NCBI RefSeq assembly: GCF_905171765.1
Contig: NC_053393.1
Coordinates: 66,681,371-66,745,370, forward strand
Reading direction: 5' to 3'
DNA: 64,000 nucleotides
Source of the DNA: Bufo bufo
Taxonomy: Eukaryota; Chordata; Amphibia; Anura; Bufonidae
Shown: positions 55,690 to 64,000 of the stretch, one piece after another
How positions within the stretch are numbered: the stretch's first letter is position 1
How the letters are laid out: each line of letters starts with the position of its first letter
Translations under genes and position numbers: made by a program
Notes under the pieces: generated by a model
What the model saw: the letters and a program-made list of their open reading frames with translations, nothing else
Databases searched by the model: none
Told to the model about the DNA's origin: nothing

Positions 55690-56262
55690 CGGTGTTCTGT
55701 CAGAAAACCTTACCTTGTCAGATTTTCTTACCCCCCGTGACTTCCGGAGGGGTGCCAGGTGCCGGGGTGTGTGCACCTCCACGCAAGCGCAATACCACGG
55801 CACAGTGCCTCCGCGCAAGCGCAGTACCAGGTAAAATTACAGTGAGCGTTGACTCATGGACGTGCGCACAGACACCACGCGTGCACTCTCAGGGGTAAGG
55901 AGATCTGACGGTCTTTTGTCTTGTTAAATCTCCTTACCCTCACAATGTGCACGCGCGGACCGACCTGATCCTGATCGAAGCCAGCCAGCAATAATTCTGA
56001 AGCGCGCTGTGTAGTGAGGGTAAGGAGATTTAACAAGACAAAAGACCGTCAGATCTCCTTAACCCTGAAAGCGCACGTGCGGTGTCCGTGCGCGCGTCCA
56101 TGAGTCAACGCTCACTGTAATTTTACCTTACCCATGCCCTGGTACTGCGGATGCGCCGTGCCATGGTACCTCGCTTGCGCGGAGGCGCACACCCCCGGAA
56201 GTCACGTGGAGTAAGGGAATCTGACGACGTAAGGTTTTCTCACAGAACACCGGTCTGTGGCA
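55690..56262. mobile_element. Large foldback element
   Basis: Left CCGGTGTTCTGTCAGAAAACC and right GGTTTTCTCACAGAACACCGG. Long arms follow (GTGAGCGTTGACTCATGGAC at 55,842 inverse to GTCCATGAGTCAACGCTCAC at 56,096; AAGGAGATCTGACGGTCTTT at 55,897 inverse to 56,047). Each arm contains its own smaller hairpin around AAGGAGAT. Non-coding. Confidence 0.88.
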
Positions 56263-56902
56263 GCAGGATTCTAATGCTGTGCAGTCACCTAGGCTCTGGT
56301 GAGACTGTGTGGGGTGGACAGCAGCAGCTGCTGCATCATGTTAGAGAAACTGTAGGGGGCCCCTTTCGCAATTGAAACTCTTTAAAGTAATAACTATGCA
56401 GAGCGGAGATTCACATTTAATGTAAACTCTTCACATAACTGGTCCTCACGGCTTGTTTGTTTTTTACTGCTGCGAACGTTTTAAACAAATACCCAATTTT
56501 CCATGTGTAGTCACATCTCTGATAATCCTAAAGTATGCCCTATTATGCTGAATCGGGAAGAGTGACATTTTAATTCATGAGCTTTACATTAAATACTCTA
56601 AGTGAGGATCAATAGCACATGATTGAATATAGTGCTGCACGCTCCCATATAAGCTTTAAAAGAATTAATTTTGCGTTTCTCTAGAGAGTGCTCCATTTGC
56701 AGGATTTTATTAATGTCTTCTGATATTAGACATTAAACATCACAGCAGTAATTTGGTGCAATAGAGGAGACTTTGAACCACAGAGCATCCATAAAATAAA
56801 AATAAAGCTTAATCTCTTCCTTCGACGAAAAGCATGACAACACAATTATTTTTACATGGATTTTTCATTTGCTATATTTACACGATATTCTGGTCATTCT
56901 AA

Positions 56903-56906
<4 letters not shown>
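56263..56906. other. No recognisable gene
   Basis: AT-rich spacer without motifs. Confidence 0.5.

Positions 56907-56939
<33 letters not shown>
56907..56939. repeat. (TA)n microsatellite, left remnant
   Basis: Continues at 60,945-60,969 and 62,584-62,605, so one TA tract was split by the LTR element and the Tc1 element. Confidence 0.9.
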
Positions 56940-56940
<1 letters not shown>

Positions 56941-56942
<2 letters not shown>

Positions 56943-57393
56943 GGGTTTCGCTCTGGTAGACAGGATTAGCAAACGCAGTATAGAGGCAACAACAAGTTCT
57001 TTGGATCAAACAGTTCAGTGTTTTATTCACACTTTAGGCAAGTGACAAAACAAGCAGTCATAAATCAAGCAAAAAGTCACCTTGCGGTGTTGGTGGTAAT
57101 TCACACCATGCGGCAATTCTGCCTCAAAGAGTCCTTGACCATAGCAGCACCAACCTGTTTTCACGCCAAACCGGTAGCTAGCCTTCATCCAGACACAAGG
57201 CTCCCAGATCCCAACACAGAGACCTGGCTTCTGAGCCCAGTTGCCTATTTAAGGACAGCCAGGTGCTGCCGAAACCCGGACTGGCACTTAAAATCCGGTC
57301 CGGTATTTGACCTCACCTGGCTGTAAATCAGCCCAGCAGCACATGCTAGTCGGAAAATACCTATTTTCCCAGACCAAACCTCTCACTGTGTCA
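56941..57393 (-). repeat. 3' LTR of Gmr1-like element
   Basis: TGGGGTTTCG...ACTGTGTCA on the plus strand. Differs from the other LTR by scattered substitutions. Confidence 0.92.
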
Positions 57394-58790
57394 CATACCC
57401 CCCCTTTGTTCAACCCTGAGGGGGTGAACATATGCCAGACAGTGTGCCCGGGACAGGGCATCCGCGTTTCCCTGTAACCGCCCTGCCCAGTGTTCCACCG
57501 AAATCTTAAAGTTTTGTAGGGAGAGAAACCATCGGGTGACCCAGGCATTTCTTTCCTTGGCCTGGCTCATCCACTTGAGAGGGTAGTGGTCAGTCACCAG
57601 GCGGTATTTTCCCCCCAATAAATAATAGCGGAGAGATTCTAGTGCCCACTTGATAGCCAGGCACTCTCACTCCACTATACTATACCGGGTCTCGGCTGGG
57701 GTGAGCTTATGGCTGAGGAAGACAACGGGATGCTCCTCCCCTTTGACTTCCTGAGACAGTACAGCATCGAGGCCTACTTCAAAGGCATCAGTCTGTACTA
57801 TAAATTCCCTTTTCAAGTCGGGCATCACCAAAACCGGGGACCCACACAGGGCTGACTTGAAAGCGGAGAAAGACTCTTCCGTCTGATCATCCCATCGAAC
57901 CATCATTGACTTGTGTCCCTTCAAGAGTCCTGTCAAGGGCGCGGCTAGAGTAGCAAAGTGGGGAACAAACCTCATGCAATAGCCCACCATTCCCAGGAAT
58001 TACTTTATTTGCCTAGTGGTGACAGGTTGGGGCCAATTCCGTATCGCTTCTATTTTGTTCACTTGGAGTTTGATGACTCTGCGCCCAATGACATACCCCA
58101 GGTACTTAGTCTCTTCTAACCCTATCACACATTTTTTTGGGTTAGCGGTTAGGCCAGCTTTCCAAAGGGAGCCTGTACTTACAGGCTGTACTTACTTACC
58201 TGTACAGCCTGTACTTTGGGTAGATGACTTTCCCAGTCGCTACTGTGGATTACAATATTGTCCAGGTAAGCCGAAGCGTACCGACGATGTGGACGAAGCA
58301 CAATGTCCTTTAGTCGCTGAAAAGTGGCGGGGGCGCCATGCAGACCAAAGGGTAAGATCTTATATTGATACAGCCCCTCAGGTGTGATGAAGGCAGTTTT
58401 CTCTTTGGCAGCCTCCTTTAAGGGCACCTGCCAGTACCCTATCGTGAGGTCCAAAATAGAAAAATACCGGGCTTGTCCTAACCTCTCGATGAGCTCAACC
58501 ACCCGGGGCATGGGATACGCATCTAATTTGGAAACCTTGTTAAGTTTTTTCGAAAGTCGTTACAAAACCGCAACGTCCCGTCCGGCTTTGGTATCAATAC
58601 TATAGGAATGGCCCACTCACTTTTTGACTCCTCAATGACGTCTAGCTGCAGCATTAGCTGCACCTCTTCCAATATGTCTTGTCGCCGAGCTTCGGGTATC
58701 CGGTATGGTTTTAATCAGACTTTTGCCTGAGGCTCATTGACAATGTCATGCAGGATTATGAAAGTGTGTCCAGAGAGGTCCGAGAACACA
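57391..58790 (-). pseudogene. Gmr1-like reverse transcriptase and RNase H, multiple breaks
   Basis: RT begins near 58,790 after the integrase tail ('NTDVFSDLSGHTF'), with 'PKPDGTLRFCNDFRKLN' in a broken frame. 58,179-58,511 then gives 'MPRVVELIERLGQARYFSILDL' (first Asp), 'PFGLHGAPATFQRL' and 'AYLDNIVIHS', where the second Asp of the YLDD box has become Asn. 57,667-57,990 gives the thumb/connection ('MVGYCMRFVPHFATLAAPLTGLL') and RNase H start ('FIVQTDAFEVGLDAVLSQE'). 57,391-57,618 gives 'VTDHYPLKWM' and 'GNADALSRAH'. Stops and frameshifts, including a short duplication near 58,180-58,205, inactivate it. Confidence 0.9.
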
Positions 58791-60012
58791 TCTGTGTTCC
58801 GACTAACGAACTCCATGGCGTCCTGAGTCTGTTTAGAGGAGAGGCTGTCAGCAATTCTTACTGTGGAAGCTGCCTCTCTTGCATCAGACAGAGGGGCCAG
58901 TACCTCTTCTCCTAGAAAACCCGGCCGCGGGCTGTCTTCTGTACAGGTTTCCCTATCTTTCCACGTTTTGAGTAAATTCACATGGTAAACCTGCTCCGGC
59001 TTTCGCCAACCTGGCTGGTGTACCTTGTAGTTTACATCTCCAATTTTCTAGTGTACCTCGTAGGGCCCCTGCCACCTAGCCAGGAACTTACTCACCACGG
59101 TCAGCACCAGAACCAAAACCCGGTCACCTGGGTTAAAGATCTGGACCAGAGCCTGCTGATTATAGACCCGACTCTGGACTCGCTGAGCTGCCTCCATAGG
59201 CTCCCTAACAAGAGGCAACACTGTCTCTATCCGATCTTGCATCTGGGTAACGTACTCAATGACACTTATGTGGAGTGGGTTGTTGTTCCCACACCTCTTT
59301 GGCCACGTCTAAGAGACCTCTCGCACTGCGAATATGAGATAGGGCAGAAGGAGGTCCCAGTCCTTCCCATCTTTAGCCACCACCCTTTTCAACATATTTT
59401 TTAATGTTTGGTTAAACCTTTCTACCAGACCGTCTGTTTGCGGATAATAAACGAACGTCCGTAGCTGTTTTATGTGCAGCAGAGTTCCCTCATCACCTTG
59501 GACATAAAAGGGGTCCCTTGGTCGGTCAGAACCTCTTTAGGTAGTCCTACTCTGGAAAACATCTCCATTAACTCCTTAGCTATGAGCTTGGCCGAGGTAT
59601 GTCGCAGTGGCACCACCTTCGGGTACCGAGTGGAGTAGTCTAGAATGACTAAGATGTGTTGATGCCCTCTGGCGGACTTCGGTACTGGGCCTATGAGGTC
59701 CATAGCTATTTGGTCAAACAGTACTTCGATAATCAGGAGAGGTACTAGGGGACTACGGAAATGTGGCTGGGAGCTAGTTATCTGGCAGGTTGGGCAAGAC
59801 TTACAAAACTCTTCCACTTCTTTGAATACGCTGGGCCAGTAAAACCGTTGTAAAATACGATCCTGAGTTTTCTGAAGCCCCAGGTGACCCCCGAAAACGT
59901 GTTGGTGGGCTAGATCTAACACAAGCTTGCAATAAGTTATAATACTGGGGTCTTGCAGGCTCAGCTGGGTTGAACCCCCACTGATGCACCTGTTGGGCCC
60001 GGACCAACACAT
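58715..60012 (-). pseudogene. Gmr1-like integrase, located upstream of RT
   Basis: 59,470-60,012 encodes the HHCC zinc-binding module ('HQHVFGGHLGLQKTQ', 'FCKSCPTCQ') and core ('QIAMDLIGPVPKSA' first Asp; 'LTDQGTPFMSKV' second Asp). After a stop at ~59,470 the core continues in other frames with the 'TDGLVERFNQTLK' Glu region (~59,430). 59,048-59,242 covers 'PGDRVLVLV...KFLARWQGPYEV', the GPY/F-type C-terminal module, and 58,715-58,981 starts 'MNLLKTWKDRE', the integrase end. It inserts the DNA copy into host DNA. Broken by several stops. Confidence 0.9.
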
Positions 60013-60378
60013 TCAACCCCATTCTTGCCAGAATCTCACCCTTGACTTGGGAATCGGATGCCAGGAACGGAGCAACGACTCAGCCAATTGGTCACAGCAT
60101 AGCTTTTCCCTGATTGCCACTTTCTTGTACATCGCCAGGTAGGTTTCGATGTCGTCTGCGGGGGTCATCTTAGGAATCGCGGCACGGACTGCTTTCCGGG
60201 CATCATGGACGCTCAGGGTTGCTCCTGCTGTCTGCAAAGCCATCACGTGTTGTAGCAGCAACTGGTTAATCTCCTGCTGCTGCTTATTAGCCTCGCGTTG
60301 CTGCAGGTTTGTCTCTCGTTGCTGCAGATTAGCCTCCATGAGGGCCTTCACAACAGCCTCCATTTTGTCATCGGGCAC
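60013..60378 (-). pseudogene. Gmr1-like gag, N-terminal fragment
   Basis: 121 codons: an N-terminal helix/coiled-coil with four near-repeats ('ANLQQRETNLQQREANKQQQ'), then 'IPKMTPADDIETYLAMYKKVA', the SCAN/gag-like block seen in vertebrate Ty3/Gypsy elements. The frame ends where it joins integrase sequence at 60,012; the rest of gag, nucleocapsid and protease are deleted. Confidence 0.82.
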
Positions 60379-60492
60379 TGGTTGTAATACAGTTTAATGT
60401 ATGACATACAACCGTGCCTGAAAAATGCAGAAACTAAAAATATCGGCGTTCACGCCAGCCTCACTGTTCTTGCCTGCATCCTCCACCAATTG

Positions 60493-60944
60493 TGGGGTTT
60501 CGCTCTGGTAGACAGGATTAGCGGACGCAGTATAGAGGCAACAACAAGTTCTTTGGATTAAACAGTTCAGTGTTTTATTCACACTTTAGGCAACTGACAA
60601 AACAAGCAGTCATAATCAAGCAAAAAGTCACCTTGTGGTGTTGGTGGTAATTCACACCATGCGGCAATTCTGCCTCAAAGAGTCCTTGACCATAGCAGCA
60701 CCAACCTGTTTTCACACCAAACAGGTAGCAAGCCTTCATCCAGACACCAGGCTCCCAGATCCAAACACAGAGATCTGACTTCTGAGCCCAGCTGCCTATT
60801 TAAGGACAGCCAGGTGCTGCCAAAACCCGGACTGGAACTTAAAATCCGGTCCGGTATTTGACCTCACCTGGTTGTAAATCAGCCCAGCAGCACATGCTGG
60901 GAGGAAAATACTTGTTTTCCCAGACCAAACCCCTCACTGTGTCA
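60493..60944 (-). repeat. 5' LTR of Gmr1-like element
   Basis: Same ends as the 3' LTR. The inner border is followed (minus strand) by CAAT and the primer-site-like TGGTGGAGGATGC. Confidence 0.92.
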
Positions 60945-60969
60945 CTATATATATATATATATATATATA

Positions 60970-62583
60970 CAGTGGGGGAAATAATTATTTGACCCCTCAC
61001 TGATTTTGTAAGTTTGTCCAATGACAAAGAAATGAAAAGTCTCAGAACAGTATCATTTCAATGGTAGGTTTATTGTAACAGTGGCAGATAGCACATCAAA
61101 AGGAAAATCGAAAAAATAACTTTAAATAAAAGATAGCAACTGATTTGCATTTCATTGAGTGAAATAAGTATTTGAACCCTCTAACAAAAAAAGACTTAAT
61201 ACTTGGTGGAAAAACCCTTGTTTGCAAGCACAGAGGTCAAACGTTTCTTGTAATTGATGACCAAGTTTGCGCACATTTTAGGAGGAATGTTGGTCCACTC
61301 CTCTTTGCAGATCATCTCTAAATCCCTAAGGTTTCGAGGCTGTCTCTGTGCAACTCTGAGCTTGAGCTCCCTCCATAGGTTTTCGATTGGATTAAGGTCC
61401 GGAGACTGACTAGGCCACTCCATGACCTTAATGTGCTTCTTCTTGAGCCACTCCTTTGTTGCCTTTGCTGTATGTTTTGGGTCATTGTCGTGCTGGAACA
61501 CCCATCCACGACCCATTTTCAGTTTCCTGGCAGAGGGAAGGAGGTTGTCGCTCAGGATTTCACGATACATGGCTCCGTCCATTTTCCCGTTTATGCGAAT
61601 AAGTTGTCCTGTGCCCTTAGCAGAAAAACACCCCCAAAGCAAAATGTTTCCACCCCCATGCTTGACGGTGGGGACGGTGTTTTGGGGGTCATAGGTAGCA
61701 TTTTTCTTCCTCCAAACACAGCGAGTTGAGTTAATGCCAAAGAGCTCTATTTTGGTCTCATCAGACCACAGCACCTTCTCCCAGTCACTCTCTGAATCAT
61801 TCAGGTGTTCATTGGCAAACTTCAGACGGGCCTGCACATGTGCCTTCCTGAGCAGGGGGACCTTGCGAGCCCTGCAGGATTTTAATCCATTGCGGTGTAA
61901 TGTGTTTCCAATGGTTTTCTTGGTGACTGTGGTCCCTGCTAATTTGAGGTCATTAACTAACTCCTCCTGTGTAGTTCTAGGATGCTTTTTCACCTTTCTC
62001 AGAACCATTGACACCCCACGAGGTGAGATCTTGCGTGGAGCCCCAGAGCGAGGTCGATTGATGGTCATTTTGTGCTCCTTCCATTTTCGAACAATCGCAC
62101 CAACAGTTGTCACCTTCTCTCCCAGCTTCTTGCTAATGGTTTTGTAGCCCATTCCAGCCTTGTGCAGGTCTACAATTTTGTCTCTGACATCCTTGGACAG
62201 CTCTTTGGTCTTTCCCATGTTGGAGAGTTTGGAGTCTGCTTGATTGATTGATTCTGTGGACAGGTGTCTTTTATACAGGTGACTAGTTAAGACAGGTGTC
62301 CTTAATGAGGGTGACTAATTGAGTAGAAGTGTCTAACCACTCTGTGGGAGCCAGAACTCTTAATGGTTGGTAGGGGTTCAAATACTTATTTCACTCAATG
62401 AAATGCAAATCAGTTGCTATCTTTTATTTAAAGTTATTTTTTCGATTTTCCTTTTGATGTGCTATCTGCCACTGTTACAATAAACCTACCATTGAAATGA
62501 TACTGTTCTGAGACTTTTCATTTCTTTGTCATTGGACAAACTTACAAAATCAGTGAGGGGTCAAATAATTATTTCCCCCACTG
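60970..62583 (-). mobile_element. Complete Tc1-like element with IR/DR ends
   Basis: CAGTGGGGGAAATAATTATT at 60,970 and its complement ending at 62,583, flanked by TA. Long inverted repeats (~220 bp) with an outer and an inner AAATAAGTATTTGAACCC-like direct motif (inner copies at ~61,163 and ~62,370). Resembles the fish Passport/Tss-type elements. Confidence 0.94.
61196..62218 (-). CDS. Tc1-like transposase, DD34E, intact
   Basis: 340 codons without interruption. The N-terminal bipartite DNA-binding region has '[20 protein letters not shown]', a basic '[14 protein letters not shown]' hook and a second HTH ('[20 protein letters not shown]'). Catalytic motifs are '[13 protein letters not shown]', '[14 protein letters not shown]' and 'DLNPIENLW' (34-residue spacing), plus the Gly-rich '[17 protein letters not shown]' box. 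It ends 'KGFSTKY'. Cuts and pastes at TA sites by family knowledge. The start is the Met 340 codons upstream, adjacent to the leader in TTTCCCATG context. Intact catalytic triad and ends suggest a young copy. Confidence 0.95.
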   Translation of the reverse strand: MGKTKELSKDVRDKIVDLHKAGMGYKTISKKLGEKVTTVGAIVRKWKEHKMTINRPRSGAPRKISPRGVSMVLRKVKKHPRTTQEELVNDLKLAGTTVTKKTIGNTLHRNGLKSCRARKVPLLRKAHVQARLKFANEHLNDSESDWEKVLWSDETKIELFGINSTRCVWRKKNATYDPQNTVPTVKHGGGNILLWGCFSAKGTGQLIRINGKMDGAMYREILSDNLLPSARKLKMGRGWVFQHDNDPKHTAKATKEWLKKKHIKVMEWPSQSPDLNPIENLWRELKLRVAQRQPRNLRDLEMICKEEWTNIPPKMCANLVINYKKRLTSVLANKGFSTKY

Positions 62584-62625
62584 TATATATATATATATAT
62601 ATACATACACATATACACACACACA

Positions 62626-63675
62626 CACACACCTAAAGAATTATTAGGAACACCATACTAATACGGTGTTGGACCCCCTTTTGCCTTCAGAACTGCCTTA
62701 ATTCTACGTGGCATTGATTCAACAAGGTGCTGATAGCATTCTTTAGAAATGTTGGCCCATATTGATAGGATAACATCTTGCAGTTGATGGAGATTTGAGG
62801 GATGCACATCCAGGGCATGAAGCTCCCGTTCCACCACATCCCAAAGATGCTCTATTGGGTTGAGATCTGGTGACTGTGGGGGCCATTTTAGTACAGTGAA
62901 CTCATTGTCATATTCAAGAAACCAATTTGAAATGATTCGAGCTTTGTGACATGGTGCATTATCCTGCTGGAAGTAGCCATCAGAGGATGGATACATGTTC
63001 TCATTCTGTTTACGCCAAATTCGGACTCTACCATTTGAATGTCTCAACAGAAATCGAGACTCATCAGACCAGGCAACATTTTTCCAGTCTTCAACAGTCC
63101 AATTTTGGTGAGCTTGTGCAAATTGTAGCCTCTTTTTCCTATTTGTAGTGGAGATGAGTGGTACCCGGTGGGGTCTTCTGCTGTTGTAGCCCATCCGCCT
63201 CAAGGTTGTGCGTGTTGTGGCTTCACAAATGCTTTGCTGCATACCTCGGTTGTAACGAGTGGTTATTTCAGTCAACGTTGCTCTTCTATCAGCTTGAATC
63301 AGTCGGCTCATTCTCCTCTGACCTCTAGCATCCACAAGGCATTTTTGCCCACAGGACTGCCGCATACTGGATGTTTTTCCCTTTTCACACCATTCTTTGT
63401 AAACCCTAGAAATGGTTGTGCATGAAAATCCCAGTAACTGAGCAGATTGAGAAATACTCAGACCGACCCGTCTGGCACCAACAACCATGCCACGCTCAAA
63501 ATTGCTTAAATCACCTTTCTTTCCCATTCTGACATTCAGTTTGGAGTTCAGGAGATTGTCTTGACCAGGACCATCCCCCTAAATGCATTGAAGCAACTGC
63601 CATGTGATTGGTTGACTAGATAATTGCATTAATGAGAAATAGAACAGGTGTTCCTAATAATTCTTTAGGTGAGTG
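62626..63675 (-). mobile_element. Tc1/mariner DD36E (Incomer-like) element, internally deleted
   Basis: Left CACCTAAAGAATTATTAGG and right CCTAATAATTCTTTAGGTG form the inverted repeats, directly abutting CA/TA microsatellite sequence. The transposase is 289 codons because of an in-frame central deletion. Confidence 0.9.
62658..63527 (-). CDS. Tc1/mariner transposase, DD36E, with internal in-frame deletion
   Basis: Open frame of 289 codons versus ~340 for relatives. N-terminal HTH 'GLSISQSAQLLGFSCTTISRVY' and the second DNA-binding part are complete. The first Asp is in 'VAWSDESRFLL'. After 'IWRKQNENMYPSSDGYF' about 50 residues are missing, including the Gly-rich 'MVWG' box that should lie between the first and second Asp. 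Then come 'QQDNAPCHKARI' (Asp) and 'DLNPIEHLW' (Glu, 36-residue spacing). The deletion keeps the frame, probably through a repeat of the Tyr-Pro-Ser-Ser codons, but removes part of the catalytic fold, so the enzyme is expected to be inactive; DNA-binding may persist. Confidence 0.9.
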   Translation of the reverse strand: MGKKGDLSNFERGMVVGARRVGLSISQSAQLLGFSCTTISRVYKEWCEKGKTSSMRQSCGQKCLVDARGQRRMSRLIQADRRATLTEITTRYNRGMQQSICEATTRTTLRRMGYNSRRPHRVPLISTTNRKKRLQFAQAHQNWTVEDWKNVAWSDESRFLLRHSNGRVRIWRKQNENMYPSSDGYFQQDNAPCHKARIISNWFLEYDNEFTVLKWPPQSPDLNPIEHLWDVVERELHALDVHPSNLHQLQDVILSIWANISKECYQHLVESMPRRIKAVLKAKGGPTPY

Positions 63676-64000
63676 TATATATATATACACACACATACTC
63701 ACTTATCGACTAAAAAAGAAAATAATACACCCACATAGAAATGTCACATTGCTGCAAAAGTCGGCATACAGTTATGATTCAGGCACACTTGTAAATTATT
63801 AAAGGTGTGGTCTTTTAATAATATAACGTTTTATCACAGTAATAAATTCTTCCTTTCACTTGCTCTGGAAAAGATCTGTTCTAACTTTTTTTTTTTTTTC
63901 ATTTTAATACCTATCAATGTCCTTTATTTCTAGAAGTCCTCAGTAATCAGCGCACCATTTCTCTCCATCTATGATTCTCGAGATCATCTCCTTCAAAAGA
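63676..64000. other. TA-rich spacer, nothing recognised
   Basis: Begins with (TA)n and CA repeats, then AT-rich sequence to the window end. No gene. Confidence 0.5.

Larger units (their letters stand above)
56941..60944 (-). mobile_element. Gmr1-like Ty3/Gypsy retrotransposon, inactive
   Basis: Two ~453-bp LTRs (56,941-57,393 and 60,493-60,944), near-identical. Minus-strand order is 5' LTR, gag, integrase, RT, RNase H, 3' LTR. Integrase before RT is the Copia-like order known in Ty3/Gypsy elements only from the Gmr1 group. A TGGTGGAGGATGC primer-site-like sequence follows the 5' LTR after a 4-nt spacer, and a CAAAGGGGGGG polypurine tract abuts the 3' LTR. Most of gag and any protease are deleted. 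It sits in a TA microsatellite. Confidence 0.92.

Overview
The window is a piece of vertebrate, almost certainly anuran amphibian, nuclear DNA. I recognise no host gene, tRNA gene or intact host exon. It is AT-rich intergenic sequence built almost wholly from nested transposable elements and satellites. The combination of DIRS and Penelope-like retroelements, several Tc1-like transposons with long inverted repeats, a hAT element, a Gmr1-like Ty3/Gypsy element and many foldback MITEs is typical of frog and toad genomes. The species cannot be fixed from sequence alone.

Layout. 1-4.9 kb: a minus-strand DIRS-superfamily retrotransposon (gag, RT/RNase H, tyrosine recombinase cut by the window edge), with a short Penelope-type insertion in its gag. 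That insertion has a 15-bp target duplication and a 146-bp-arm palindrome. 4.9-8.9 kb: a MITE, a (GATA)n tract, a hammerhead-ribozyme-like motif, two tandem exact scraps of DIRS gag and a solo LTR. 9-10.4 kb: a decayed CR1-like LINE. 10.6-12.2 kb: an intact Tc1/mariner of DD37E type. 12.2-17.2 kb: another hammerhead-like motif, MITEs, a minisatellite and a 2.4-kb non-coding repeat. 17.5-23.1 kb: two Penelope-like elements, one broken by two LTR insertions, then a dead Tc1 copy. 23-39.9 kb: MITEs, three more solo LTRs of the family first met at 8.2 kb, a 741-bp element with terminal direct repeats, and stretches with nothing recognisable.

39.9-41.5 kb: a second intact Tc1-like element (DD34E). 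41.8-45.9 kb: two satellite arrays (25 bp and 28 bp), the first interrupted by a MITE. 46.2-54 kb: a hAT element with BED finger and hATC domain, split by a 3.2-kb TTAA-flanked non-coding element. 54.1-55.0 kb: a rearranged, decayed 18S rRNA pseudogene on the minus strand, embedded in the hAT-associated 41-bp repeats. 55-56.3 kb: a minisatellite and a foldback element. 56.9-60.9 kb: a Gmr1-like Ty3/Gypsy copy whose integrase precedes its reverse transcriptase. 61-63.7 kb: a third intact Tc1-like element (DD34E) and an internally deleted DD36E element, all crowded around one TA/CA microsatellite.

The genes do not form a pathway; each set serves its own mobile element. Three features go beyond a routine repeat catalogue: the repeated hammerhead-like folds, some tied to Penelope-type ends; the 18S rRNA segments in non-native order joined through a hAT repeat unit; and the high-resolution nesting record given by intact target-site duplications.
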